Source: Cytobacillus depressus (lineage in GTDB: Bacteria > Bacillota > Bacilli > Bacillales > Cytobacillaceae). Taken from it: a DNA stretch of 64,000 bases. Each line of letters starts with the position of its first letter. The stretch's first letter is position 1. The notes under the pieces are model-generated. The model saw only the letters and a list, made by a program, of their open reading frames with translations. It searched no databases and was not told the DNA's origin. Both the position numbers and the translations under genes were made by a program. This document shows, one piece after another, positions 1-8,942 of this stretch. Where the stretch lies: the NCBI RefSeq assembly GCF_008923245.1, contig NZ_WBOS01000002.1, forward strand, positions 620,001 through 684,000. The letters are read 5' to 3'.

Positions 1-219
1 AAAAAGGTTGACATTAAGAAGTTAAGAGAAGAAGCGGCGATTATGATGAGCTGTAAAGCGTCAATTAAAGCAAATCATCATTTAAGAAATGATGAGATCC
101 GGGCCCTGCTTGATGAATTGCGACAGACTACGGACCCCTTTACTTGTCCACACGGCCGGCCAATTATCATCCAATACACTACTTACGAGTTAGAAAAGAT
201 GTTCAAGCGTGTGATGTAA
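1..219 (+). CDS. mutL: DNA mismatch repair protein MutL, C-terminal end (partial)
   Basis: The frame is open from base 1 to a TAA at 217-219 and gives the last 72 residues of a MutL-type protein; the start lies outside the window. The segments SCKASIKAN and CPHGRP are hallmarks of the C-terminal dimerisation/endonuclease domain of Gram-positive MutL, where the cysteine and histidine belong to the metal-binding nicking site. MutL couples MutS mismatch recognition to strand incision. A strong terminator follows at once. Synteny with miaA and hfq downstream agrees with Bacillus. Confidence 0.93.
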   Translation, partial: KKVDIKKLREEAAIMMSCKASIKANHHLRNDEIRALLDELRQTTDPFTCPHGRPIIIQYTTYELEKMFKRVM

Positions 220-223
220 TTTT

Positions 224-270
224 AACCATTGAAGAATCCTTGGTATTATAAGATTCTTCAATGGTTTTTT
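224..270 (+). terminator. Rho-independent terminator after mutL
   Basis: A perfect 15-bp stem (224-238 with 252-266) is followed by a run of T. It lies five bases after the mutL stop codon. Confidence 0.85.
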
Positions 271-571
271 GTATTTTGACCACATTAAACCCCTCTATTG
301 GTTTAGAAGTTGGATATGATCGAAAAATGTCAGATTTTCATTTTCCTAAACTCAAAGAAGTGTCGGAGGGTATTTTGTTCGATGAATTTGACTTGTTGTA
401 TTTCTATGCATTGCAGATGCGGAATCCAGTGAAAGTAGCGTTTACATATATAAATAATTGTGAAGGTTATGTTGGAGAAAATATACAAGAAAAATGTGTT
501 TTTACATTTTATTAAAAATCCTAAATATGAAGAGTTTTAAACAAATTGATAGTTCTGTTCAATTAATAGGC
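271..571. other. No convincing gene
   Basis: An 84-codon frame runs from an ATG inside the terminator arm (261) to 515 on the plus strand, but it has no ribosome binding site and no recognisable motif. I see no other feature here. Confidence 0.5.
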
Positions 572-594
572 AAAAAAAAAGCTTCTTGAGAAGC
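572..594 (-). terminator. Rho-independent terminator after the Sda-like gene
   Basis: The hairpin GCTTCTTGAGAAGC (581-594) is followed on the minus strand by nine T residues. It lies 24 bp behind the stop codon of the small gene at 618-755. Confidence 0.75.
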
Positions 595-617
595 AAAAAA
601 TAAAATTTTATAAATAG

Positions 618-755
618 CTATATCCAAATATATAGGTTTCTTTCAATTAGTTCATCTTCTATTTGTCTAATGAATGATGATGAAAGCTTCAAATCACACG
701 CTAGATGGTAAGCATTTAAGAGATCATTATTAGACAATATTTCTATTGAAACCAA
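618..755 (-). CDS. Sda-like sporulation histidine kinase inhibitor (45 aa)
   Basis: A TTG start has a good ribosome binding site (AAAGGGGTGG, six bases upstream) and the frame encodes 45 residues. The pattern LSNNDLL-N-AY--A-DLKLSSSFI-QIEDELI-RNL follows that of Sda, a small helical hairpin protein that binds the dimerisation domain of the sporulation kinase KinA and blocks autophosphorylation when replication is disturbed. B. subtilis Sda is 46-52 residues long, so the length fits. The gene stands alone with its own terminator. I infer the family from the pattern of hydrophobic and acidic positions, not from a search. It may be a paralogue rather than the main sda, which lies elsewhere in B. 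subtilis. Confidence 0.6.
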   Translation of the reverse strand: MVSIEILSNNDLLNAYHLACDLKLSSSFIRQIEDELIERNLYIWI

Positions 756-846
756 AAGTACCACCCCTTTATTAAAAGATTTATTATAAATTACCCTTTG
801 TTAATGATACTAAACTATTAATTAAAAATTTGATTAGGAGGAAAAG

Positions 847-1073
847 TTGATTGAAAGATTGGCAGAAAATAATGGAATGAATGGCACAAATGATATGAAA
901 TTTATTGATCATCTTTCTTCTAAAGATTAACAGCAAATGAAAAACATCAAGAATAAAGATAAAACCACCAGTAATAAATCAAATCAAAAGCTATCGGATC
1001 GTGACCTTGCTGAGTTGATGGGGACTAATAGGACTACTTAACGACGAATAAGAGGTGCGATTAGGAGAAATTA
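847..1073 (+). pseudogene. Decayed small phage gene, relative of the gene at 42982-43203
   Basis: After the ribosome binding site TTAGGAGG (837-844) a TTG-led frame reads to a TAA at about 928, continues in frame to a second stop after NRTT, then ends at about 1073. Its pieces (MKFIDHLSSKD, LSDRDLAELMG, RGAIRRN) match in order the intact prophage protein at 42982-43203 (MKFIDHSSKND, LSRRDIEDLMG, GGAIRRK). Two in-frame stops make it a pseudogene. It shows that a related phage once occupied this spot beside mutL. Confidence 0.7.
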
Positions 1074-1083
1074 ACAAAGTGTT

Positions 1084-1112
1084 GCAGGAATTTGCTAAAA
1101 TCTCCCGAATAA
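1084..1112 (+). promoter_or_regulatory. SigmaH-like promoter before the 46-aa zinc-ribbon gene
   Basis: GCAGGAATT, 11 bases, then CCCGAATAA. This fits the Bacillus SigmaH consensus (RnAGGAwWW, 11-12 bases, RnnGAATww) at all but one defined position. Spacing and context are the same as in two prophage repeats at 42214 and 43214. Confidence 0.5.
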
Positions 1113-1136
1113 TGTATGAAAAAAGGAGATGAGGCA

Positions 1137-1277
1137 ATGGAGCGGGTTATTGAAAAATGGATTTGCTCGAATTGCAGCATAGAGATTACAGATGAACGTG
1201 AGTACCTAGATAATAGTGGGGTATGCGATGACTGCTACAGTATCCCGATAAAGAAGAAACTAGGACTAAAATTATGA
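1137..1277 (+). CDS. Small zinc-ribbon-like protein (46 aa)
   Basis: The ATG at 1137 follows a strong ribosome binding site (AAAGGAGATGAGG). The 46-residue product has two C-x2-C pairs (CSNC near residues 10-13, CDDC near 32-35), the layout of a tiny zinc ribbon, and a basic tail. I do not recognise a named family. It follows a SigmaH-like promoter and a decayed phage gene, so it is probably a phage leftover that is still readable. Confidence 0.6.
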   Translation: MERVIEKWICSNCSIEITDEREYLDNSGVCDDCYSIPIKKKLGLKL

Positions 1278-1630
1278 AGGAAAACATACCTTTGAAGAGA
1301 TTTTGCTACTGTTTGGGAAGTGTAGCTACATTGGTGAAGTAACACAATTAATATGGTCATCTAATCCTAAATCTATAACCAACTCTTCTAATAATGAAAA
1401 TGTTGAATCCATATGAGTATCATAGGAAAATGAACACATGACATTAGATGACCACACAAATGACCACCAATGCTCCATTAGGATGAGAAATTATACGGAA
1501 AAATAATATTGGTAAAATATAAAACTTGTAATAAATCTACAGAAACAAATGTTCGTGAAATTGTACGAAAGTTGCTTTTTGAACTCGTAATGTGACAACC
1601 ATTATTTTAGATAATTATATTATGTAAACA
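1278..1630. other. No intact gene; decayed sequence
   Basis: Short broken frames only. A frame ending near 1593 gives a coding-like tail (TNVREIVRKLLFELVM) but has no start. I read this stretch as the remainder of the phage scrap at 847-1277. Confidence 0.4.
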
Positions 1631-1631
1631 A

Positions 1632-1676
1632 AAAAACCTAGTGCAAATGATTACTAATGTTTGCGCTAGGTTTTTT
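1632..1676. terminator. Terminator between phage scrap and mreBH
   Basis: A long stem (AAACCTAGTGCAAA with TTTGCGCTAGGTTT) has A and T runs on both sides, so it can act in both directions. It is 23 bp behind the mreBH stop. Confidence 0.75.
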
Positions 1677-1698
1677 GTTGTTAGCAAATTTCAAAGTG

Positions 1699-2706
1699 TT
1701 ATTTAACAGCTGTTTGCAGTTTATTGATATATTTCAGTGCTTTTCCAGTCCCGATAGCAACTGATTCAAGAGGATTCGGAGCTAGATGGACTGGGACATA
1801 GATTTCTTTTGCTAACCATTCTTGTAAGCCGTTAATTAAGGCTCCGCCCCCTGATAAAATAACCCCTCTGTCTACAATATCGCCGCTTAATTCAGCTGGA
1901 CTTTCTTCTAATGTTGCACGTATAGCTTCAAGTATATGAAGCAATGATTCTTTCATCGCCTCTCTAATTTTATAGGAGGATAATGTAATAGTTTTTGGCA
2001 ATCCTGTTACAAGGTCACGTCCACGGATTTCCATTTTTATCTCATCATGGTCAATTAGTGCATAGCCAATCTCCATTTTTACTTGCTCTGCTGTTCTTTC
2101 TCCAATTAACATATTGAATTCCTTACGAACATATTGAATAATATCATCATCCAAACGATCTCCGCCTACCCGTATAGAGTGACATGCCACTACGCCTCCA
2201 TAGGAAATAATGGCTACCTCAGTTGAGCCCCCGCCAATATCAACAACTACATTGGCAACCGGTTCATCTACAGGCAAGCCAGCTCCAATAGCAGCTGCAA
2301 CAGGTTCTTCTATTAAATGAACATTTTTTGCCCCAGCATGACGTACGGCATCATGAATCGCTCTTCTTTCAACACTTGTAGAGCCGGATGGGGTACAAAT
2401 GACTACATTTGGCTTTCTTAACGAAAACCCTGCTTTTTTATTAGCTTTAGCCATTACATAACGCAGCATTTCAGTAGTCGTATCATAATCGGCAATCACA
2501 CCGTCCTTTAATGGACGAATGGCCACAATTCTCCCTGGTGTTTTCCCAATCATTTCTTTTGCTTCTTTTCCTACGGCCAAGACTTTCTTCGTGTCCGTAT
2601 CGATGGCGACGACAGAAGGTTCGTTAAATGTAACTCCTTTATTTTTACAATAAACTAAAATATTGGCAGTTCCTAAATCAATGCCTAATTCAGAAGATGT
2701 AATCAT
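1699..2706 (-). CDS. mreBH: Rod-shape-determining actin homologue MreBH
   Basis: Bacterial actin of 335 residues, the same length as B. subtilis MreBH. MreB-type proteins polymerise on ATP under the membrane and guide elongation-phase cell wall synthesis. Visible motifs are the phosphate-1 loop [11 protein letters not shown], the phosphate-2 loop [10 protein letters not shown] and the adenosine motif [11 protein letters not shown]. The wording [12 protein letters not shown] is closer to MreBH than to MreB or Mbl as I know them. A GTG at 2721 extends the frame, but it sits inside the ribosome binding site AGGTGGGAG, so ATG 2706 is the better start. The gene is monocistronic and opposite to miaA; in B. 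subtilis mreBH is elsewhere, so this placement is lineage specific. Confidence 0.88.
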   Translation of the reverse strand: MITSSELGIDLGTANILVYCKNKGVTFNEPSVVAIDTDTKKVLAVGKEAKEMIGKTPGRIVAIRPLKDGVIADYDTTTEMLRYVMAKANKKAGFSLRKPNVVICTPSGSTSVERRAIHDAVRHAGAKNVHLIEEPVAAAIGAGLPVDEPVANVVVDIGGGSTEVAIISYGGVVACHSIRVGGDRLDDDIIQYVRKEFNMLIGERTAEQVKMEIGYALIDHDEIKMEIRGRDLVTGLPKTITLSSYKIREAMKESLLHILEAIRATLEESPAELSGDIVDRGVILSGGGALINGLQEWLAKEIYVPVHLAPNPLESVAIGTGKALKYINKLQTAVK

Positions 2707-3046
2707 ATATATAACTCCCACCTAATCTTTTACTATAATTTATATCTATAAATATTCTTCTCCTAAATTATCATGGCTTAGGGGGTAACAAATTCATTGT
2801 TATAAAATCGTTATGAAATTGTAATCTTTGATGAAAATATCACCAATTTTGATAGTATATTTTTCCTGTTATAATGAATAAGATGAGAATAGTTGGTGAA
2901 TAATGGGTAAATATTGAAATTCGCACATATTCTATAAAGCCTAATCACTGAAAGTATTGAAGGTTTATGGTACGATAAGGGAACATAGTCCAGTAAACGA
3001 TAGGGCAATGACATGTAGTCCGAATAAAGGCAGTGTGAAAAGTTTG

Positions 3047-4006
3047 ATGGAGAAAGAAAAGCTTGTTATTCTAATCGGTCCAACAGCAGTAGGAAAAACA
3101 AAATTAAGTATTGAGCTTGCCAAAAGTTTGAATGGAGAAATCATTAGCGGCGATTCGATGCAGATTTATAAGGGGATGGATATAGGTACTGCAAAAATCA
3201 AAGAGGCTGAAATGGAGGGAATTCCTCATCATTTAATTGATATTAAGGATCCGGAAGAGCCTTTTTCTGCAGCAGAATTTCAAGAGCTTGTCAGGGAGAA
3301 AATTACTGAAATCACCTTAAGAGGAAAACTCCCGATGATTGTTGGCGGTACCGGTTTATATATACAATCCGTTATTTATGATTATCAATTTTCCGATGCC
3401 CCTTCAGATAGTGACTTTCGGCAAATGCTTGAAAAAAGGGCCGCTGAAGAAGGCAACGAAAATTTGCATCTAGAATTAAGTAAGGTTGATCCTGAAAGTG
3501 CGGAGAGGATTCACCCCAATAATGTCCGGCGGGTAATAAGAGCGTTGGAGGTATATCATTGTACTGGCAAAACAATCAATGAGATACAAGAACATCAAGT
3601 TCCGGAGCTAATGTATAATTCAGCCGTAATTGGGTTAACAATGGAAAGGGAAAAATTATATCATCGAATCAATCTTCGAGTCGATTTAATGATTAAAGAA
3701 GGACTGCTTTCCGAAGTGGAGAACTTATATAAACAAGGAGTATGGGATTGCCAGTCTATACAAGCGATCGGCTATAAAGAACTTTATGATTATTTTAACA
3801 GCAAGCTTTCCTTAGATGAAGCAATTACTCTATTAAAGCAAAATTCAAGGCGTTATGCGAAAAGGCAACTGACATGGTTCCGCAATAAGATGAATGTGGA
3901 TTGGTTCGATATGTCGGATGTTAACAGCCAAAGTACGTTTGAAAAAAAACTTACGGAAATTTCAACACATATTGAAGGAAAGCTGCAAATAAAATCGAAT
4001 ACATAG
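3047..4006 (+). CDS. miaA: tRNA dimethylallyltransferase MiaA
   Basis: MiaA transfers dimethylallyl to N6 of A37 in tRNAs reading UNN codons. The P-loop GPTAVGKT lies near residue 10, followed by [17 protein letters not shown] and [10 protein letters not shown], then the tRNA-binding QAIGYKEL and [14 protein letters not shown] segments. From ATG 3047 the protein is 319 residues; family members are about 310-315. The frame is open 90 bases further upstream, but that extension has no family similarity. A GTG at 3035 with AAAGG just before it is an alternative start. hfq follows 28 bp later, as in B. subtilis. Confidence 0.95.
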   Translation: MEKEKLVILIGPTAVGKTKLSIELAKSLNGEIISGDSMQIYKGMDIGTAKIKEAEMEGIPHHLIDIKDPEEPFSAAEFQELVREKITEITLRGKLPMIVGGTGLYIQSVIYDYQFSDAPSDSDFRQMLEKRAAEEGNENLHLELSKVDPESAERIHPNNVRRVIRALEVYHCTGKTINEIQEHQVPELMYNSAVIGLTMEREKLYHRINLRVDLMIKEGLLSEVENLYKQGVWDCQSIQAIGYKELYDYFNSKLSLDEAITLLKQNSRRYAKRQLTWFRNKMNVDWFDMSDVNSQSTFEKKLTEISTHIEGKLQIKSNT

Positions 4007-4034
4007 TATTAGAGATAAAAGAGGAGGATACAGG

Positions 4035-4265
4035 ATGAAAACATCTATTAATATTCAGGACCAATTTTTAAATCAGCTTCGTAAGGACAATACTAATGTA
4101 ACGGTGTTTTTATTAAACGGTTTCCAAATAAGAGGTCAAATTAAAGGCTTTGATAACTTCACAGTCCTATTTGAGTCTGAAGGAAAGCAGCAGCTTGTTT
4201 ATAAACATGCTATTTCCACTTTCGCGCCTCAGCGAAATGTTCAAATTGATATGGATAACCAATAA
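4035..4265 (+). CDS. hfq: RNA chaperone Hfq
   Basis: The 76-residue product is a complete Sm-like protein. The Sm1 part ([21 protein letters not shown]) and the Sm2 motif YKHAIST are present. Hfq forms a hexameric ring that binds small RNAs and A-rich mRNA. The start ATG has the ribosome binding site GAGGAGG. It is co-directional with miaA and closed by a terminator. Confidence 0.97.
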   Translation: MKTSINIQDQFLNQLRKDNTNVTVFLLNGFQIRGQIKGFDNFTVLFESEGKQQLVYKHAISTFAPQRNVQIDMDNQ

Positions 4266-4279
4266 GAAAGAAAAGTTTT

Positions 4280-4320
4280 CAAGGGGTTCCGCTTCTAACG
4301 AAGCAGGACCCTTTTATTTT
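4280..4320 (+). terminator. Terminator after hfq
   Basis: Stem AAGGGGTTCCGCTTC with GAAGCAGGACCCTT, loop TAAC, then T-rich sequence. Confidence 0.75.
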
Positions 4321-4394
4321 TGCTTTGTAAGATAGTTTTACGTCATGAATGCTTTTACAATTAATTGAATACATATAGGTTAGACATATATTCA

Positions 4395-4670
4395 ACATAA
4401 AGCTCAACCTCATTCAGTGGGGGCTTCATCCCCCACAGAATGTTAGTTGAACATATCACGCTTAAAAACGCCACGTCCTCCCAAAAGCTCTGCTTTTGGT
4501 CGTGCGATGTAGAGTTGCCGTAGTGTTCCTTGTCCTGCGGTTTTCGCGTGACTCGGACATCCTGTCCATCGTCGGGTCTTTACGGGCTATTGGATCTCCC
4601 GTTTAGAAATTTTTTCTCATCTTCTTGGTGTGGGAGTCTTACAGCCCGTTGATCTGCGATAAAAGTTTGC
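4395..4670 (-). mobile_element. Orphan IS605/TnpB right-end-like sequence (omegaRNA-like)
   Basis: No protein fits this 420-bp gap. Read on the minus strand it is GC-richer than its surroundings and full of hairpins (GGACAGGATGTCC, CCAAAAGC-AGA-GCTTTTGG), ending in the strong hairpin GTGGGGG-ATGAA-CCCCCAC (about 4417-4439) followed by TGAATGAGG. A guide-scaffold RNA ending in such a G-rich hairpin at the right end is typical of IS200/IS605 elements carrying tnpB. No tnpB or tnpA is left here. I infer a PATE-type remnant from architecture only. Confidence 0.45.
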
Positions 4671-4687
4671 AATGAAAATGGGCTTTT

Positions 4688-4718
4688 GTCACAATCTGAA
4701 CTTCTAGGCGTATACTGT
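4688..4718 (+). promoter_or_regulatory. SigmaE/SigmaK-type promoter candidate of spoVK
   Basis: GTCACAAT, 13-14 bases, then a CGTATACTGT block resembles the mother-cell consensus (-10 CATACANT). B. subtilis spoVK is transcribed by SigmaE and SigmaK, so the placement makes sense. Confidence 0.45.
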
Positions 4719-4743
4719 TTTTGAGAACGTGAGGTGAAAGCTT

Positions 4744-5691
4744 TTGGACCAGCCAATTCGAATGAAGAACAACGGGCAGATTAGTATTGTCCTAAATTCG
4801 CAAAAACGTGAAACTTTGACGAAAGATCCACCTGAATCTCAAATTATCCCAAAGGTGATTCCGCCAGAGCATACAGCTTTAAAAGATATAGAAGAGGAAT
4901 TAAATGCACTTGTCGGAATGGAAGAAATGAAAAGAATGATTAAAGAAATTTACGCTTGGATATATGTGAATAAAAAAAGAGAAGATGTGGGCTTGAAGGC
5001 GGGAAAACAAGCGCTTCATATGATGTTTAAGGGAAACCCTGGCACTGGTAAGACAACGGTAGCAAGATTAATCGGCAAGCTTTTTCAAAAAATGAATGTT
5101 TTATCAAAAGGTCATTTAATCGAGGCTGAGAGGGCAGACCTTGTAGGTGAATATATTGGCCATACTGCACAGAAAACGCGAGATTTAATCAAAAAAGCAA
5201 TCGGCGGGATTTTATTTATTGACGAAGCTTATTCACTTGGAAGGGGCGGGGAAAAAGACTTCGGCAAGGAAGCGATTGATACGCTTGTAAAACATATGGA
5301 AGATCGTCAGCATGAATTCATTCTGATCCTAGCTGGATACTCGCGTGAAATGGAATATTTTCTTACGTTGAATCCTGGTTTGCATTCACGCTTTCCGCTC
5401 GTGATTGATTTCCCAGACTACTCCATAACCCAGCTTTTAGAAATTGGCGACAGAATGTTAAAGGAGCGGGAATATTCATTAAGCCATGAAGCTGAGAAAA
5501 AGCTCCGTGATCATTTGCAATGGATAAAAATCCATTTAAATCCATTAAGCTTCTCAAACGGAAGATATATACGAAATGTAATTGAAAAGTCAATCAGGGC
5601 ACAAGCGATGAGATTATTAATGCAGAATAGCTATGAACGGCATGAATTAGTCACATTAAGAAGCAATGATCTTGTTTTTGAAGAAGATTAG
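4744..5691 (+). CDS. spoVK: Stage V sporulation protein SpoVK (AAA+ ATPase)
   Basis: AAA+ ATPase of the CbxX/CfxQ type, 315 residues, needed for spore maturation in B. subtilis. Walker A GNPGTGKTT is at residues 97-105 and Walker B ILFIDEAYS near 155-163; a sensor arginine segment (LHSRFP) follows. The start is TTG with GAGGTG upstream. The N-terminal 50 residues are variable and probably disordered. Followed by hflX and ynbB as in B. subtilis. Confidence 0.93.
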   Translation: MDQPIRMKNNGQISIVLNSQKRETLTKDPPESQIIPKVIPPEHTALKDIEEELNALVGMEEMKRMIKEIYAWIYVNKKREDVGLKAGKQALHMMFKGNPGTGKTTVARLIGKLFQKMNVLSKGHLIEAERADLVGEYIGHTAQKTRDLIKKAIGGILFIDEAYSLGRGGEKDFGKEAIDTLVKHMEDRQHEFILILAGYSREMEYFLTLNPGLHSRFPLVIDFPDYSITQLLEIGDRMLKEREYSLSHEAEKKLRDHLQWIKIHLNPLSFSNGRYIRNVIEKSIRAQAMRLLMQNSYERHELVTLRSNDLVFEED

Positions 5692-5694
5692 TTT

Positions 5695-5722
5695 GAAGGG
5701 ATTCCCATTTAGGAATCCTTTT
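5695..5722 (+). terminator. Terminator after spoVK
   Basis: Stem AAGGGATTCC with AGGAATCCTT and a short T run. Confidence 0.65.
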
Positions 5723-5836
5723 AATATTTTGGTCGAACTTCACGTCATAATTAGAGTTACATAATCATTTTTGTTATGATAGGATATAGTGGTTTTCGTG
5801 TGTATTAACAGTACTTAATGGAAAGTAGGAAATTGA

Positions 5837-7093
5837 TTGGTACATAAAAGTGAGTTTGAGAAAGTGATCCTCGTTGGATGTCAAACGAATGAAAAAGATC
5901 AACAGTTTGGCTATTCGATGGACGAGCTGGAATCTTTGACCGAAACTGCTAAAGGAATGGCTGTAGCAACTTTAACACAAAAGCGTGATCGCATTCACTC
6001 AGCTACATATATAGGGAAAGGCAAAGTGTCTGAATTAACTGCATTGCAAGAGGAATTAGAAGCGGATTTAATTATTTTTAATGATGAATTATCACCAAGT
6101 CAAGTACGCAATCTTGCTGCAGAGGTAAATGCAAAAATTATTGACCGTACACAATTAATTTTAGATATTTTTGCCGGGAGGGCACGTTCTAAAGAGGGGA
6201 AACTGCAAGTAGAATTAGCCCAGCTGCAATACTTATTACCCCGTTTAACAGGGCAAGGGATACAGTTATCAAGGCTTGGAGGCGGGATCGGTACTCGAGG
6301 TCCTGGTGAGACAAAGCTAGAATCAGATCGACGGCATATTAGGAATCGTATAAATGAAATTAAAAATCAGCTTTCCGTAATTGTCCAGCATCGCGAACGC
6401 TATCGTGAGAGAAGAAAAAAGAATAAAGCTTTTCAAATTGCGATCGTTGGCTATACGAACGCAGGCAAGTCGACGCTATTCAACAGATTAACAGAGGCAG
6501 AGTCTTACGAGGAGAATCAATTATTCGCAACGCTCGATCCGATGACTAGAAAGCATATTTTGCCAAGCGGCTTTACGACACTTCTAACAGATACAGTCGG
6601 GTTTATACAAGACTTGCCAACAACATTAATTGCTGCTTTTCGCTCAACGCTCGAAGAAGTAAATGAGGCGGATCTTATTCTTCATGTTGTTGATAGTTCA
6701 AGTCCAGATTATTATCAGCATGAACAGACAGTAAATCATCTATTAAAGGATTTAGAAAACGAACAAATTCCGCAACTTACAGTATATAATAAAAAAGATG
6801 TCAAACATCCAGATTTCGTTCCCGTTGCAAACACGAAGTCTATTCAAATTAGTGCCTTTGATGAACAGGATCGCCACCATTTAAAATGTACGATAGAAGA
6901 AATGGTGCTTGACATGATGAGTTTTTATCATGTTGAAATTCCTTCCTCTGAAGGAAAACTGCTCTCACAGTTAAAAAATGAAACGATTTTAAGGGAATTA
7001 TTTTTCCATGAAGAAAAGCAAATCTATGTTTGTAAAGGTTATTATCTAGAGAACCACCATATTGCAGGACAGTTGCATAAATTTAGAATATAG
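5837..7093 (+). CDS. hflX: GTPase HflX (YnbA)
   Basis: Ribosome-associated GTPase of 418 residues that splits or rescues stalled ribosomes. The N-terminal HflX domain is followed by the glycine-rich linker ([17 protein letters not shown]), then the G domain: G1 GYTNAGKST near residue 206, G3 DTVGF, G4 NKKD (YNKKDV), G5-like SAFD. The TTG start follows AGTAGGA. It ends 13 bp before ynbB, so the two probably form an operon. Confidence 0.95.
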   Translation: MVHKSEFEKVILVGCQTNEKDQQFGYSMDELESLTETAKGMAVATLTQKRDRIHSATYIGKGKVSELTALQEELEADLIIFNDELSPSQVRNLAAEVNAKIIDRTQLILDIFAGRARSKEGKLQVELAQLQYLLPRLTGQGIQLSRLGGGIGTRGPGETKLESDRRHIRNRINEIKNQLSVIVQHRERYRERRKKNKAFQIAIVGYTNAGKSTLFNRLTEAESYEENQLFATLDPMTRKHILPSGFTTLLTDTVGFIQDLPTTLIAAFRSTLEEVNEADLILHVVDSSSPDYYQHEQTVNHLLKDLENEQIPQLTVYNKKDVKHPDFVPVANTKSIQISAFDEQDRHHLKCTIEEMVLDMMSFYHVEIPSSEGKLLSQLKNETILRELFFHEEKQIYVCKGYYLENHHIAGQLHKFRI

Positions 7094-7106
7094 ATAGGAG
7101 AACATC

Positions 7107-8375
7107 ATGTTTCAACAGTTATCAAATGGGGAAATGCTGCAGCCAATTGTAAATGAAATTGAGCAGCAAATTGCTGATGTATTAAAGAAAATCGATAATA
7201 GAATCGATGAAAATCAATTTCGCGTTTTAAAAAGCTTTCAAAATAATAGAGTAAGTGACGCTCATTTTATCCCAACAACGGGGTATGGGTATGATGATAT
7301 GGGCAGAGATACGCTTGAAAAAATATATGCTGAAGTATTTGGTGGGGAAGCGGCCGTTGTCCGTCCTCAAATTATTTCAGGAACACATGCCATTTCAATC
7401 GCCTTATTTGGAGTGCTTCGTCCTGGCGATGAATTACTTTATATTACAGGGAGACCGTACGACACGTTAGAAGAAATCGTTGGTCTTAGGGGAAATGGTG
7501 TTGGTTCTTTAAAGGAATTCGGCATTACATATAATACTGTCGACTTAATGTCTAATGGGAGTGTGGATTTTGCTGCTGTAGCTAAAGCGATTAAGCCCAA
7601 TACAAAAATGATTGGCATTCAGCGGTCAAAAGGTTATGCAACAAGGCCATCCTTTACCATTGCCCAAATTAAAGAAATGATCAAATTTGTTAAAGAAATT
7701 AAATCAGATGTCGTCGTGTTTGTTGACAATTGCTATGGTGAGTTTGTTGAAGAAAAGGAACCTTGTCATGTGGGGGCAGATTTAATGGCGGGCTCGCTTA
7801 TTAAAAATCCCGGCGGAGGACTTGCTAAAACTGGGGGATATATCGTGGGCAAGGAGAAATGGGTAGAGGCATGTTCCTATCGAATGACTTCCCCTGGAAT
7901 AGGTGCAGAAGCAGGTGCATCACTATACAGCCTGCAAGAAATGTATCAAGGTTTTTTTCTAGCGCCGCATATTGTTGGACAAGCGCTAAAGGGCGCTGTA
8001 TTTACTGCAGCAATGCTTGAGCGTCTCGGAATGAATTCCTCGCCGAAATGGAATGCGGTCAGAACAGATTTAATTCAATCTGTTCAATTTGATGATCGGG
8101 AAAAAATGATCGCTTTCTGTCAGGCCATTCAGTATGCTGCTCCGATAAACTCACATGTAACCCCTTATCCAAGTGCAATGCCAGGGTATGAGGATGAAGT
8201 CATAATGGCAGCTGGAGCTTTCGTACAGGGCGCGAGCATTGAGCTTTCCGCTGACGGACCAATTAGACCGCCATATGTGGCATACGTTCAGGGGGGATTG
8301 ACTTATTCCCATGTAAAGATCGCAGTTTGTACTGCAATAAATGGATTGATTGATAAAGGATTAATACAAATATAA
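7107..8375 (+). CDS. ynbB: YnbB, PLP-dependent Cys/Met-metabolism family protein
   Basis: Fold-type I PLP enzyme of 422 residues, often annotated methionine gamma-lyase family or aluminium resistance protein. The segment SLIKNPGGGLAKTGGYIVG carries the likely Schiff-base lysine, and RPQIISGTHAI the cofactor phosphate region. No substrate is established that I know of. It shares the operon with hflX and precedes glnRA as in B. subtilis. Confidence 0.88.
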   Translation: MFQQLSNGEMLQPIVNEIEQQIADVLKKIDNRIDENQFRVLKSFQNNRVSDAHFIPTTGYGYDDMGRDTLEKIYAEVFGGEAAVVRPQIISGTHAISIALFGVLRPGDELLYITGRPYDTLEEIVGLRGNGVGSLKEFGITYNTVDLMSNGSVDFAAVAKAIKPNTKMIGIQRSKGYATRPSFTIAQIKEMIKFVKEIKSDVVVFVDNCYGEFVEEKEPCHVGADLMAGSLIKNPGGGLAKTGGYIVGKEKWVEACSYRMTSPGIGAEAGASLYSLQEMYQGFFLAPHIVGQALKGAVFTAAMLERLGMNSSPKWNAVRTDLIQSVQFDDREKMIAFCQAIQYAAPINSHVTPYPSAMPGYEDEVIMAAGAFVQGASIELSADGPIRPPYVAYVQGGLTYSHVKIAVCTAINGLIDKGLIQI

Positions 8376-8383
8376 TTCACAAA

Positions 8384-8418
8384 AAAGTGCAGCTTATTTG
8401 CTGCATTTTTTTTTTTTT
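8384..8418 (+). terminator. Terminator after ynbB
   Basis: Stem GTGCAGC/GCTGCAT with loop TTATTT, followed by fourteen T residues. Confidence 0.85.
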
Positions 8419-8427
8419 GAAAATCCA

Positions 8428-8478
8428 TGTGAGGAAACCTAACATCATATTGACAAGAAATCTAACATTCGGTTATAT
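8428..8478 (+). promoter_or_regulatory. glnRA promoter with two GlnR boxes
   Basis: Box 1 at 8428-8444 (TGTGA-N7-TAACA) is a perfect match to the GlnR/TnrA palindrome TGTNA-N7-TNACA. Box 2 at 8451-8467 (TGACA-N7-TAACA) has one mismatch and overlaps the -35 TTGACA (8450-8455). The -10 TTATAT is at 8473-8478 with a 17-bp spacer. The boxes are 23 bp apart, about two helical turns on the same face. Autorepression by GlnR bound to feedback-inhibited GlnA is the known circuit. Confidence 0.88.
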
Positions 8479-8512
8479 TTATTTTAGAAAATAAGAAAAG
8501 GAGGAGAAATAA

Positions 8513-8911
8513 GTGACTGGAAGCAAGATTCGCCGTTCCATGCCGCTTTTTCCAATTGGGCCTGTCATGCAGCTTACCGATTTGACTGCACGACAAATTC
8601 GGTATTATGAAGAACACCAATTGATTTCTCCAGCTAGAACTGATGGCAATCGCAGAATGTTTTCGTTAAATGATATTGATAAACTTCTTGAAATTAAAGA
8701 TTTAATTGATCAAGGCGTAAATATTGCAGGGATCAAACAGCTTTTTTCCATTAGTAATCAAGGACCTGAAACTTTATCAAAAAATAAGAAAACAGAACGA
8801 AGGCTATCAAATGATGAAATTAGAAGGCATTTACGCAAGGAAATCGTGCAGGCAGGAAGATTTAACTTACCATCTATGAATCAAGTAAATATGAACCGCT
8901 TTTTTCATTAA
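8513..8911 (+). CDS. glnR: Nitrogen regulator GlnR (MerR family)
   Basis: The 132-residue MerR-type repressor has an N-terminal winged helix ([27 protein letters not shown]) and a short variable C-terminal tail that senses glutamine synthetase. GTG start with AAGGAGGAG upstream. It is 31 bp from glnA and is controlled by the two GlnR boxes just upstream. Confidence 0.95.
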   Translation: MTGSKIRRSMPLFPIGPVMQLTDLTARQIRYYEEHQLISPARTDGNRRMFSLNDIDKLLEIKDLIDQGVNIAGIKQLFSISNQGPETLSKNKKTERRLSNDEIRRHLRKEIVQAGRFNLPSMNQVNMNRFFH

Positions 8912-8942
8912 CGGTTAGTTTAACAACTAAGGAGGAACCAAA

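Noticed and set aside
261..515. 84-codon plus-strand frame after mutL
   Set aside because: Starts inside the terminator hairpin, lacks a ribosome binding site and shows no motif.
2811..3014. 67-codon minus-strand frame between mreBH and miaA
   Set aside because: No ribosome binding site and low-complexity AT-rich translation; likely chance.
5837..5860. Possible ATG start for hflX further downstream
   Set aside because: The N-terminal family sequence begins at the TTG; a later start would cut the HflX domain.
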